From positions 4,803,756 to 4,867,755 of the forward strand of contig OY754990.1 of NCBI GenBank assembly GCA_963576475.1: DNA of 64,000 nucleotides, read 5' to 3'. The notes beneath the pieces are model-generated. The model was not told the DNA's origin. It did not search any database and saw only the letters and a program-made list of their open reading frames with translations. The position numbers and the translations under genes were made by a program. This DNA is from Molanna angustata (taxonomy: Eukaryota > Arthropoda > Insecta > Trichoptera > Molannidae). Below are positions 9,927-20,124 of the stretch, in pieces. Every line of letters starts with the position of its first letter. The first letter of the stretch is position 1.

Positions 9927-10440
9927 ATAATTACCTAATTAAAAAAAATATATCATGCTAGAAAACAAAAAAAAACTGACATTTATTAAATTATGAATAA
10001 CCGTGTTTAGCAAGAAAAGCACATTTGGCAATAACCGAGTTTTCAACTGTACAATAACCGAGTACAGAAGTTTCCATCATTCTCAGTATTGTAAGCTATA
10101 TCAAAAATATTGTGATTAATAATTTAGAAGAGAAATAACACAGCTGATAACAATTTTCATTGAGATATACGTAAAATACATTAATGTTTCCAATTGAAAT
10201 CATCAGTTAAGAAAGGGTTAAATCATGCAAAAGGCACTCTTAACTGAGAAATTGACTTACAAGTTGTTTTTGTATATATATGTAATGCAGTGTATCGTCA
10301 ATTTTTCTGTGAGACTCATATATAAATAAGATAAAGATACATTTAAAAGAAAAAACATTAATAGGTTTTCTGTACAATTTAGTTTGTTCAATAGTGTTAT
10401 AATTTAAGTATGAAATGATGATAATAATACGTCCGATTCT
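9927..10440. other. AT-rich, nothing recognised
   Basis: No open frame or repeat partner was seen. Confidence 0.5.
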
Positions 10441-10625
10441 ATAATTTTTTAAAAACTTTCCGGCTTAAATATGTCCGTTCCGATTCCACTCAGTCCAAGT
10501 TGATGTTCTATAGCAGCTCATATGGACCGGCTCCATTTGGAGCATTGTAAAATTTTCATCACACTCACGGGCGCGCCATCGAGCCATCAAAGTTTGTATA
10601 CACAAGCAATCGGCGTTTTCGCATT

Positions 10626-10974
10626 AATAAGTTCTTCTTCTTCTTTCCCTTTAGCGCTTTTGTCCCGTTTCTATCGGGGTACGCTTTTGACCATGATCCT
10701 GGAATTGGCGAGTCTGGTTATTACATTGAAGCGACTGCCATCTGACCTTCGTAACCCTTAGAAAGGGGAACCAGACAAATTGGATCATGGCTACACATAG
10801 CTAGTGATATAAATCCGCACATATATTTTTTAAAAATCCAGAGGTGCGTGCCCCGCCCGGATCGGAACCGTCGACCTCACGCATGTGATGCGACGACATT
10901 ACCGCTGGGCTATCAACTGGTATATAGAGGTTTTTTTATACATAAAAAGAAAAAAACAAAGAGAAAATGTTGTA
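10626..10974 (-). mobile_element. tRNA-derived SINE, family S3, with (GAA)n tail and 10-bp target duplication
   Basis: It is flanked by TTTTCGCATT at 10616-10625 and 10975-10984. On the minus strand a tRNA-like head lies at about 10910-10840, with an A-box (TAGCCCAGCGGTAATG) and a B-box (GGTTCCGATCC). The body then runs to a (GAAGAA)n tail at 10632-10646. The tail type is that of RTE LINEs, which probably mobilise it. Some 60 bases precede the tRNA head inside the duplication. Confidence 0.75.
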
Positions 10975-10984
10975 TTTTCGCATT

Positions 10985-11526
10985 CATGTGTTGTACCGCG
11001 CAATGTATCGCTGGTTTTCACACTCACAAGCATGCCGTACCAACAGGATGCGCCGCGCTGTTTTTCGTGGCACTATGGATTTTCGATCGTTTGGAATTCC
11101 ATTTTGGTGTGTCAGGCCAATTGGGCTGCGCGGATTTTGACATTCACGAGCGCATTTTGAAGTGATGGCAAACCATTTGGAAGGATGGCACGATCGTGAA
11201 TGGGGGCCTTATAACACTGAAATAGGAACTTCTTACTCCAAGTAAGTCACGAAATAGTTCAATCCCCTATTCTATAACCACATTTAAGTCTAATCAACTG
11301 TCAAAACGTTCCTAATTTTAGTTCACACCTAATTGGAAGCGTACTAGTTATATTCACAGCAGTCCGGGATGTTTTAGTTAAGATGAAAACATCACTTGTA
11401 TACGGAAAGAATAAAAATGGATAATTTACATACACGTGTGTTATGTTGTAAATAAAAACCAAAGAATATATTAGTGCAGATCAATTGAAATATTAGGTTA
11501 GGCGACCTGGAAGCTAATTTCATCGG
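10985..11526. other. Non-coding, no gene supported
   Basis: Short open frames at 10848-11165 start inside the SINE and show no domain. The sequence at 10985-11220 is GC-richer than its surroundings but has no recognised partner. Confidence 0.4.
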
Positions 11527-11707
11527 TCGATTAATTATCGGTGAGCTACAACATACGAAATTACATGTAAGAGCGCGCATGAAAGGTAACAGAATCGGCC
11601 GATTTAAAAATCTGTGACGAGACACAAAAAAATCAGCCAATTTTTTGTAACTAATCCTGTTGTATGAGAGGGCGCGCATGGCGCATGCTCACCGATAATT
11701 TAATCGT
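11527..11707. repeat. Small foldback repeat
   Basis: The outer arms are about 20 bases: CGATTAATTATCGGTGAGC at 11527-11545 and its near-perfect inverse at 11687-11707. Inner blocks (GAGCGCGCATG and AGGGCGCGCATGG) are directly repeated. It may be a short MITE of about 181 bp; no target duplication was recognised. Confidence 0.5.
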
Positions 11708-11710
11708 CTG

Positions 11711-12300
11711 AGCGCAGTAGATCGAGAAGTACATTAACATATCGAAACTATTGACTGACATTCTGGTGTAGTTAATAACTTCTCAGGGTGTGATCTCAAG
11801 TCTTCGTAGGACCGGGCAAATTGTCCTTTCAGTAATATAGCACTTATTAGCGGTTGAACCCAGTTCTTTTTTGACGTTTCTTTTTACGCATTTTGAGGAC
11901 AAGAGCACAAACACATGCTACTTCAAAAAAATTTATACTTCTAATCATATATTTTATTTTTATATTTTTTCAAATTGAAGCTAACAATGTACAAAGAATA
12001 GTATATATATATGTATAAAAATATTAAATATAACAATTATCATCAATTATTAGCTTCCAATACTATCATATTATATTACAAAATACAGTCATATATTAAA
12101 ACTTATGAATATACATATTGTATTTTAAATATATGAATGTTGACCGCCGTTTTATTTCCAATCTTACGATTCTATAAGCTTCCATGCGCTTTAGAACCGA
12201 TTGGCCGATGAATGATTGGCCGCTTCATGCACCCCGATTCCACTATCTTACCTACACTATGAATTTAAGCTTCCATGCGCGCGCCTTACTTCACAGAATA
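11711..12300. other. AT-rich, nothing recognised
   Basis: The only repeat is the short phrase AAGCTTCCATGCGC at about 12177 and 12268. Confidence 0.45.
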
Positions 12301-12349
12301 CAAAATTAAATTCAAAAAGTTTCAGAATTGGACGTATTGAAGTCTTCTG

Positions 12350-12616
12350 GTGCAATGTTACCACTGCTTAAGAGTAGGTCACTCTTGGCTTGAATGCATG
12401 AACAGGAACAAGGAGCCCATTTGTTCCCACTGCGGTGGAGAACACAAATACAAGGAATGCCAAAATGGGAGAAAGCCTCCCACTTGCAACAATTGTGTGG
12501 ATGCAAATAATAAGTATAAAAAATATTACAACTGCGCTCATAATGCTATGGACAAGGAAGCATGCTCGTATTTAGGTTTTATGCTTGAAAGAGCAAGACA
12601 AAATGTGGACTATTGA
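12350..12616 (+). pseudogene. LINE ORF1 (gag-like) zinc-knuckle fragment
   Basis: The frame carries CCHC-type knuckles: CYHCLRVGHSWLEC, then CSHCGGEHKYKEC, then a partial third beginning CNNC. This is the usual nucleic-acid binding end of ORF1 in CR1-, Jockey- and I-group LINEs. The N-terminal part of ORF1 is not recognisable upstream. It lies 450 bp before an endonuclease fragment on the same strand, so both probably belong to one degraded element. Confidence 0.65.
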
Positions 12617-13062
12617 CTCAATCAGTTCGTGTTAATATGTGACCCCATCAATATATTTAAAAAATATTATTTTATTTTTGTTAAGCTCAAGCCGCAGCAA
12701 ACACCCTGTATTTATATAATAATAATAATAATAATATTGAAAGCAAATTGTCCCGAAAATAATATTATATACGTGTGTATGAGTGGTCATCGAGTGAATG
12801 TTTGTTTATGTGTCAGTGTACGCGTAACATTGATAGTTGTATTTGTTTCTATAATATTCTGCTATATTCAGGTGAATCGTGGCTCTGTTGTAACTTTCAA
12901 ACCATTCAAACCTCGATTAAACAACAACAATCCGATCTCCTTTAAGTACATCGCGTTGAACAATTTATTTATCGTACCATTTCAAGGAAGTTCCTTTTTT
13001 TTTCTTATCTTTTAAAATCATTAAAATTTTAATATCGAAAATATTTTATTTAAATTACCAAA

Positions 13063-13623
13063 ATGTTAGACGATAATCTATTATCGGATATTGATAATAG
13101 CTATAGTGTAAAGGAGATCGAATGTGATACGGTCAACGAATGTAATAATGAATTTAGTATTGAACATAATACGAATGGTGCGCTTGTTGTTTTACAACAG
13201 AATATTAGGAGCATGAGAAAGAATTTTGATCAATTTTTGGTTCATTTAAATTTGTTGCGTGTTAAACCTGATGTTATAATATTGACTGAGGCACATTTAC
13301 AAAATGAAAACACTGCATACAACATACCGAATTATAACTATTATTGCACTGAACATACAATAAACGAATGCAGTGGTGTAGTTGTATTTGTAGCAAATAA
13401 ATATTCGGTGAGTGTTTTTGAATTGACCAATATAAATCGAACGAATTGTCTACTTATACAATTTGACATAGGACAAATTAACTATAATATCTATGCAATA
13501 TATCGGACAAACGAATCAAACATATCGGATTTTTGTGAAAGCCTCCATAATGTTCTGTCGCGAAATAAATGCAGGAATGTCTTGGTAGCAGGAGATATTA
13601 ACAATAACGTATCATTGCATTAA
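13063..13623 (+). pseudogene. Apurinic-type endonuclease fragment of a LINE
   Basis: The 186-residue frame has an acidic start and then the endonuclease fold: LQQNIRSM (Asn of the first motif), VIILTEAHL (catalytic Glu), SGVVVFV, YAIYR and AGDIN (Asp-x-Asn). It stops at 13621-13623, where the rest of endonuclease and the RT are missing. CR1/L2-like by overall pattern; the clade is uncertain. Sequence downstream to 14080 has no coding continuation. Confidence 0.75.
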
Positions 13624-14082
13624 ATCTTAACATTGCATTTCAAACACTGACTCCATTAAACTGGGACTATCGTAAATACACAATCAGACAGCTGGTGTCA
13701 AAATATGGGAAAAACTCACGGATATTCACCCCGAATTGACAAATCATTCTTCATTACATTGTATAGACTCTAGATAATATGGTTTAAATGAAAAACTATT
13801 AAGATATGCCGTGTCCATCTTGAATACGTACTGTCAAACGCAAAACTCCTACGGATTTTTTTTTCCTCTACCTTTCATAGAGCCAAAACTACTGAGAGAC
13901 CAGTTATTAGTTTTATCTGGTCACTTCACAGTGAAGGGGATAGCAAAAACCACAAAGTTTTCTAACATTCAGACTCCCTTCTCACCTATGTGACCAAAAA
14001 ATAATTACCTTGTATAGTAATAATCATAATATTTACAATCAGGGCTGTCCAACATGGTGTAAAAATGTATAAATATGCCAGA
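13624..14082. other. No gene seen
   Basis: AT-rich with many stops in all frames and no repeat partner recognised. Confidence 0.4.
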
Positions 14083-14868
14083 AATTTAGAAAAATAAAAT
14101 ATATACTCATGCGAATCATTATTTAATATTACTTCTCGGGCAACTAACAGGTACTATGTCAAATATTAATTTAACATGCACCCAATAACAAGTTGCCACA
14201 TTCTTGAGACTTATGATATTAATCGTCTCACAGATCCGGACTGAAAAAGCAATTAAAAACAACTGATATTTTTATTGATAAACATTTTTGTCAACATCTC
14301 AATAGAGACGAAGTTGGGATATTGTAGAAGAACCAGGAACTCGAGGTACCTACAGGGCTTACGACCTATCATCTTGTTGCTTTCATTGTTTACAAATAAA
14401 AATTAATTTCTCAATAGATGGCGTTACAAAAAGGTTTCTCCGTTACTCCATAGATGGCAATAGTAATAATGCATTATTTTCAGGTAAAGTGTTACACTAT
14501 TCAAATATATAGAACTTTCAAAATTACATCGATAAGGGAACTCAATAAGAAGGCATAATTGGTGAACGTTGCGCAAGTGCATAAAGTGATCACGTTAACC
14601 AGCCGATGACAGGTCGTACGCCCTGTAGGTGCCTCGAGTTCCTGGTTCTTCTACAATATCCCAATTTCGTCTCTATTGAGATGTTGAAAAAATGTTTGTC
14701 AATAAAAATAGCATTTGACTCCCGAAAGGGAAAAAAATCCAATGTTTGCGTATATGCAATTAAAAAAGATTATTCGATTTAAAAACAACCGTGTCTCCAC
14801 CGGGAATCGATCCCGGGACCTTTGGATCAGCAGTCAGATACCCAACCAACTCAGCCACAAAGGCCGAC
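14083..14868 (-). mobile_element. SINE family S1, copy split by repeat C
   Basis: The tRNA-like head is at 14868-14790 (minus), and the body and 3' region are at 14252-14083. The two parts match the continuous plus-strand copy at 22917-23157. Between them lies repeat C (14264-14778), flanked by TTAAAAACAAC at 14253-14263 and 14779-14789. Confidence 0.75.
14264..14778. mobile_element. Repeat C, copy 2: foldback-type insertion in a SINE
   Basis: A 515-bp insert with 11-bp flanking duplication TTAAAAACAAC. Its core is a near-perfect inverted repeat: 14268-14365 against 14600-14710, including 'tctcaatagagacgaa' and its inverse. An unpaired 60-base arm at the right end contains the 'gcatatacgcaaacattgg' block in inverse. 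The same modules occur at 6545-7165 and 20125-21260. Confidence 0.7.
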
Positions 14869-14887
14869 ATTATTTTGGACCTTCAAC

Positions 14888-15132
14888 ATATACGAAAAAA
14901 TCGCTTCTCGAACTCCTTTATTAATACAGCAGCCCGACTGTGGAACGATCTTCCGAATTCTGTGTTTCCACCTTCGTACAACCCGGATCTTTTTAGAATC
15001 CGAATTAATAAACTCTTTTCTAGATTGCAAACTCCTCCCAACGCTACGTAGTGTGCTTCTTCGGAAGAGTAAAATGGACCCAAATCCTAATAGCTGGCGT
15101 CCCCTACGTGGACATGTTAAAAAAAAAAAAAA
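14888..15132 (+). mobile_element. 5'-truncated LINE 3' end with poly(A)
   Basis: It encodes the C-terminal tail of an ORF2 (SFINTAARLWNDLPNSVFPP..YNPDLFRIRINK, stop at 15049-15051), a common ending of Jockey/CR1-type RT proteins. The 3' UTR and a poly(A) at 15119-15132 follow. A second copy, nearly identical, is at 19561-19778. The longer apparent ORF from 14791 is a chimera with the SINE head. Confidence 0.8.
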
Positions 15133-15347
15133 TATACTATATTATGTTCGCAGGATATTTAAATATCAATTCTATTATTTTTATTTCATATTTCTCATAA
15201 TCTCGAATAAAAAACTCATAATCGCCCACCCCACAAGCACTTTGACTGATTCGAGGTGTGAGTGAAAAATTATTAACATGATTAGAATTTATGTTTATTT
15301 TAGAATGTCCACATACTACCAATACATACCTATTGCAATTGGAAACT
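15133..15347. other. AT-rich, nothing recognised
   Basis: No open frame or repeat partner. Confidence 0.4.
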
Positions 15348-15358
15348 GTTTCCTAGGT

Positions 15359-15452
15359 CTTCTTCTTCTTCTTCTTTCTCAGCCATCTCTCCACTGCTGG
15401 ATGTAGGCCTCTTCTAAGAGCTTCCGCTCGTCTTTTTTTTTGGGCTTTTTGG
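15359..15452 (-). mobile_element. Short RTE-like insertion with (GAA)n tail and 11-bp target duplication
   Basis: A 94-bp insert lies between GTTTCCTAGGT at 15348-15358 and 15453-15463. The minus-strand 3' end is (GAA)n, seen as TTCTTCTTC at 15359. The body phrase 'ccactgctggatgtaggcc' is typical of insect RTE 3' ends. It is a severely 5'-truncated copy. Confidence 0.8.
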
Positions 15453-15508
15453 GTTTCCTAGGTAGTAATAAATAATTTGTATCCACACAATTAATAATAT
15501 ATTACATA

Positions 15509-16066
15509 GGGCCGGTATTACAATCTCAGTTTAAGAGCTAAACTCAAGTTTTACAAAAATATAGCGTATTACAGTGTCCGTTTAGGCCTAATCTTCCCTC
15601 AAACGACAAATATTTAACTCAACGTTTCTGGCGGATTAAGTACTTAACGGTGAGTCAACTGTCATTTGCTAGGCAACGCGTGTAGTTTCAGTGTTCTATC
15701 ACTAGAGGCGTTAGTTGTATCGATGGTGGCGCCACACAACAAAACACACTGACAGCCATATTGAAACGAACATGGGCATTTAAATGCATTATTTTGATGA
15801 AAAAAATTTAATTTACCATGTTGGATAATTAAACAATAGTATTTCAAGTGATAGCGTCCCGTTTTGTAGTTGGTATTATTTGAGGTTATTTAAAATTTGA
15901 CAGATAATAACCACAGAAAAAGTAAAATATGTCTATAATTGAAGATTTAGTAACTGACATGTCATATTGCACTGTAATATAGAAATGGATTCAATCTCCC
16001 CTTAACATTAATCAATCTTGAGTTTAACAAACTCAATGAGCTGAGGGCCAACTGTAATACCGGCCC
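15509..16066. mobile_element. MITE family A, copy 2
   Basis: A 558-bp copy of the element at 9383-9926 with ends GGGCCGGTATTACAATC and CTGTAATACCGGCCC, and TA at the left edge. Confidence 0.8.
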
Positions 16067-16084
16067 ATAGATTTATTATGAAAC

Positions 16085-16345
16085 GAATGGGTTGTGGCCA
16101 ACGCTATATTCCTCAGTACCGAGTCACACCACAAAGTATTCAAGTTTTGTATGGATAACTTTCAGAATTCTCTTGAAATGAGTTTCATTAAATTATTTTT
16201 GATTTAAATATTTTATTATGAATACTTGACGATTCTTCAATGCCATTTTATGAAAATGATGTGCCTTTTTAGCAATTTTTAGCAGTTTCCTGATCTTGGG
16301 TCACTTTGAAATACTTGACAGTTAAAAAAATTGAGAAGCACTATT
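16085..16345 (-). repeat. Dispersed repeat E, copy 2 (inverse)
   Basis: Inverse match to 3893-4175, from the 'gttgtggccaacgc' block to the 'attgagaagcac' block. Confidence 0.6.
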
Positions 16346-16499
16346 CAGATATCCTTCAAAATCTAATGGGGTCTAAGTGAGTATTAGGTATACAAATTTG
16401 CAAAATTTGAAAAGAATTGAATGAGTACTTTAGTCTATAATATTTTTTTTTTTTTTCGATATTTCAAACTGTCACTTCATGATAGAACTCTATAATCTA

Positions 16500-17400
16500 C
16501 TAAAATTATGAAAAAATTATATTTAATTTTACGTTCTACTTAAATTTTTCGCAAACGTGACTCCCATTCACCGGTATCGCTCTATGATGAGCATCGTCAG
16601 AATGGTGAACAATAATGATGAAGACCATCTATATCTTTGATTAACGCACAAATAGATTTTAGGCTACGACTATTTACACGACTCAACCATAGACGTAAAC
16701 CAAAAATAACCACAGAAAACGCAGATAAATCAAGTTATAAAAATATTTACCTTTGTTTATACTTTGTTATAATTGTAGATCTCGATGAACAAAATGATTT
16801 ATAAAATTAAGTAAATGTAATAAGATGACAATATTATTTATTTTTTCTTCAAGTTGGTTTCCATGATGCATTTTTATGACCATTGAAAAAATGACAAAGG
16901 TAAATATTTTTGTATTTTGATTTATCTGCGCTTTCTATGGTTATAAATGACCTAAAAACATAGACGACGTCAGAAAATTTGTCGTGTAAATAGACACTTT
17001 TTGGTGGGAAAACGCTTTTCCCGCCAATTCCGGTCGTAAAAATAGTGGCACCGTAGATTTTAATACTTCTCCATTATTATTACCATTAGAATAGTTAATG
17101 TTGGCCATTATTCAATATAATTGCTGTCCTTGCCAATTCCAATTGTATTTTTATTATACCTACATACATATTTACCTTAATGTCTTTGGGGTATTTAATG
17201 TTTTCTTAGAATTGCCCCCTTCCATATCTATTGTTGTTATCCTCTTTGTGAATCTATATATAGATGGTCTTCATCATTATTGTTCACCATTCTGACGATG
17301 CTCATCATAGAGCGATACCGGTGAATGGGAGTCGCGTTTGCGAAAAATTTAAGTAGAACGTAAAATTAAATATAATTTTTTCATAATTTTAGCAGTTTAT
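16500..17400. mobile_element. Foldback element with nested inverted repeats
   Basis: The outer arms, 16503-16635 and 17263-17400, are about 133 bases and nearly perfect inverses (blocks 'cactccattcaccggtatcgc'-like and 'gatgagcatcgtcagaatgg'). A second, inner inverted pair lies at 16707-16757 and 16895-16945 (around 'cagataaatcaag' and 'tttacctttgt'). There is no transposase. It is a non-autonomous foldback or MITE of about 900 bp. Its right edge directly joins repeat F. Confidence 0.75.
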
Positions 17401-17585
17401 AATCGATAAAGTAGAATAAATACGCCGTACATAGCACACACACACACAGATACATTGTGATGAAACTTTCAGAATACAATCTCAGCATGATACTAGTTGA
17501 TAATCTGCAATAAAAAAATTACCTTAAAAATTGCGAAATCATATCTCCCCACTATATCCCCTTGGGTTAGTGAGGAGTAAAAATG
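17398..17585 (+). repeat. Dispersed repeat F, copy 2 (continuous)
   Basis: Continuous version of the repeat at 1850-2283. It shows that 1972-2202 there is an insertion. Confidence 0.65.
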
Positions 17586-17794
17586 AGTAAGTTAGGATTA
17601 TTTATAGTGTCTCCTAAAATGAATTAAACGAACATGTCATTTTGTACCTATCACAAAACACTTTTAAATTTTTTATAGGCAGTTAAACACAATTTTTTTT
17701 TTCCCAATTAAAAATGTTTGAGAAACTTTCATAAAAACAATTTAATTAAAATAGATATTATATTTTTATATATTTATATGAATATTCAGCATTA
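17586..17794. other. AT-rich, nothing recognised
   Basis: Homopolymer-rich, no open frame. Confidence 0.4.
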
Positions 17795-18107
17795 CTAGAG
17801 TGAAAGTGAACACATTGAGATGGTTTGGCCACATGGGGAGAATGAATGAGGAACGCCTGACGAAGAAAATATACATTGCGGACAGGAATGGAATGAGAGG
17901 TTGGGGCCGCCCAAGGAAGGGATGGCACGTCCATGTGAACGGTATTCTGAAAGACGGAAATGTTCGAAGTGTGAGCAACAGACGAACATGTATGAGACGA
18001 TGCATGAATGTGGACGAGGCGAGTTATGCGTGCCAGGATAGAAAAGTGTGGCGTTCGGTTCTCTCTGCCTACCCCGCGTGGGTCATAGCGTGATGGTATG
18101 TATGTAT
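17795..18107 (+). pseudogene. RTE-like LINE 3' end (RT C-terminus and microsatellite tail)
   Basis: The frame 17800-18093 has LRWFGHMGRMNEERLTKKI, then a RGWGRPRKGW block, and a C-terminal region rich in Arg and Cys ending shortly before a GTATGTATGTAT tail at 18095-18107. It is the best preserved of five copies (others at 2283, 19493, 30287 and 33955). It is 5'-truncated inside RT, so no enzyme can be made. Confidence 0.75.
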
Positions 18108-18319
18108 ACGTTTAATATTCATCATTCTAGCTTTTATGATTTTTGAGATATGTGGAAATATAAAGTATAAAATATTCTATACTTTCTAAAATTTTAGGCT
18201 CTGTGAAGTGGATCAAAAGTTATAAGGGGACACAGACATTAAATATTCTACTCTGAATTCTGAGTAAATCCATGTATGGAACATATATGTTGCGAAGCCT
18301 CTAAGTTGGTTTGAATTCA
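18108..18319. other. AT-rich, nothing recognised
   Basis: No open frame or repeat partner. Confidence 0.4.
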
Positions 18320-19303
18320 AAGTAATAAATACTAAATACTAGCCATGTTTTCATTGCACAGTCGTTCACTTAAGTTAGGAGATCACGTGGCTTCCTAACT
18401 GGAGAATGCTACCAACTTCACTTATGAGACATTGCATTGCAGAGACATACTTAGCGCATGCGCGTCGACGTAAACTAACATTTGCGAATTGTCAAAAAGT
18501 AAGGTTGATAGTGAGGAACCTTACGAGTGGTTTAATACTAAAATACGAGATTTTTTCGGTGGATGATGATTTTATCGGCTTCGTTGAATATGTATTTGGT
18601 AATTTTGTCAAATCAAATACCAAACAGAGTATTAAGCGATCCATACGAGATGCCGAAAATTCGGTGGAATTTAAAAAAAATCGTGACTAAATATGTTTGT
18701 GTTATTATAGCAAAAAAACATTTTAAACGTCAAACGTCAGAAAAGAGATACATAGCTTTCTAAACCCATAGAAAGCTATCTATCTCATTTCTTCATACAC
18801 TATAATGTGAAATTCTACGGGCCATCGACCTTAAGTTTGTCTCAGAAAGAATAATAAAATATTTTTTAATCCAATCATTAAGATCATTAAATTTTATATA
18901 TGTTATCTTATTCTAAAAATCTTTTTAATAGATGATTCTCTATTCATTGATTTAATAACTTAATACTTATTTAGTATTTAGTTAGTGATGTCTCTGCAAC
19001 GCAATTGCTAACTTCTTCTTCTTCTTCGCCCTCGCCTTTATCCCATTTACTTGGGGTCGGCTCTCCTTATTTTATTTCGCCAAACTCGCCTGTCCTGTGC
19101 CAGATCAGGATTCAGCTCCCTATCTCGCAGATGCTTTTTGATGCTCGACAGCCATGTGGCTGGTGGTCTGCCTGATCTTCTCGCTGGAGTCTCGATGTCC
19201 AAGGCTTTATTTATCATAACGCAATTGCTAACTTAAGAATACTAAATACTCCAGTGAGGTAAGAAGTTAGTATTTAGTTACCTAGGACTGTGCATTCGGG
19301 TCT
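18320..19303 (-). mobile_element. MITE family B, copy 3 (inverse), with nested insertions
   Basis: Inverse copy of 872-1528. The right edge (GGACTGTGCATTCGGGTC) is followed by TA; the left edge is diverged. The internal hairpin survives at about 18743-18786. It holds an AT-rich insert at about 18842-18965 and an RTE-like insert at 19013-19217. Confidence 0.7.
19013..19217 (-). mobile_element. RTE-like insertion with (GAA)n tail and 15-bp target duplication
   Basis: The perfect 15-base copies AACGCAATTGCTAAC are at 18998-19012 and 19218-19232. The minus-strand tail is (GAA)n, seen as TTCTTCTTCTTC at 19013. The body phrase 'catttacttggggtcggc' is common in insect RTE-type 3' ends. The target is MITE B copy 3, which dates the insertion after the MITE. 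Confidence 0.85.
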
Positions 19304-19309
19304 TAATGT

Positions 19310-19492
19310 TCCATGGCCAAAGAATATTGGTACATCCATTCATACTACAGAATATTGGTACGATTCAATACGATACTTCAATTCGATACTGGTACTCGAT
19401 ATCGAATGTTGGGGTTATCCAATACTAATACTAGTATCGAATGAGAAGTATCGATACCATATGAGTACTCAGTAGTATCGATTCATCCCTAG
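19310..19492 (-). mobile_element. Probable hAT-type transposon end
   Basis: On the minus strand the edge reads TAGGGATGAATCGATAC and is followed by many GTATCGA-type short motifs in both orientations within 180 bp, as in hAT subterminal regions. No transposase and no second end were found. Confidence 0.45.
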
Positions 19493-20062
19493 TTTTGCCT
19501 CATTTACATCCATGCATCGCGTCATACATGCTCTCATATTATTCTGACTAGGTATATTACCTTTTATTAATACAGCAGCCCGACTGTGGAACGATCTTCC
19601 GAATTCTGTGTTTCCATCTTCGTACAACCCGGGTCTTTTTAAAATCCGAATTAATAAACTCATTTCTAGATTGCAAACCCCTCCCAACGCTACGTAGTGC
19701 GCTTCTTCGGAAGAGTATAATGGACCCAAATCCTAATAGCTGGCGTCCCCTACGTAGACATGTTAAAAAAAAAAAAAAAAAATTACCGTCTTTCAAAATC
19801 TGATTTATGTTATATGATCATGCCAGCTCTTTCTCTGTCGGTTCCTACATCTCATTCCACTCTTTTAGCCTTTCCAAACCATCGCTGAGCATATCTCTTT
19901 CGAACCTTGCATTCTCGTCTGATATCCACATTCCTTATCCTATCATAGATTGTTTTGCCACACATTCATCTTAGCGACGTCATTTCCACAGCGTTAATTT
20001 TACTTTCATGCGTCTTCTGCCATGTCCATGTCTCACTTGCATACATTACTGTTGAAACGACT
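19493..20062 (-). mobile_element. Diverged RTE-like LINE fragment, interrupted
   Basis: Bases 19497-19535 and 19790-20062 match, in inverse, the RTE-like 3' region at 17800-18080, but with many changes. A different LINE end (19561-19778) lies between them. Confidence 0.6.
19561..19778 (+). mobile_element. LINE 3' end with poly(A), second copy
   Basis: About 95 percent identical to 14888-15132 over coding tail and 3' UTR, ending in A17 at 19766-19782. ATTACC occurs on both sides (19555-19560 and about 19782-19788), a likely short target duplication. The target is the RTE fragment 19493-20062. Confidence 0.75.
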
Positions 20063-20124
20063 ATTGTATCGAGATAATTGAGTCAGCCATTATTGTCTCA
20101 TATATGTAGTTATATAAATATATT

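Noticed and set aside
14791..15051. Small protein across 14791-15051
   Set aside because: It fuses a SINE head (antisense) with a LINE C-terminus.
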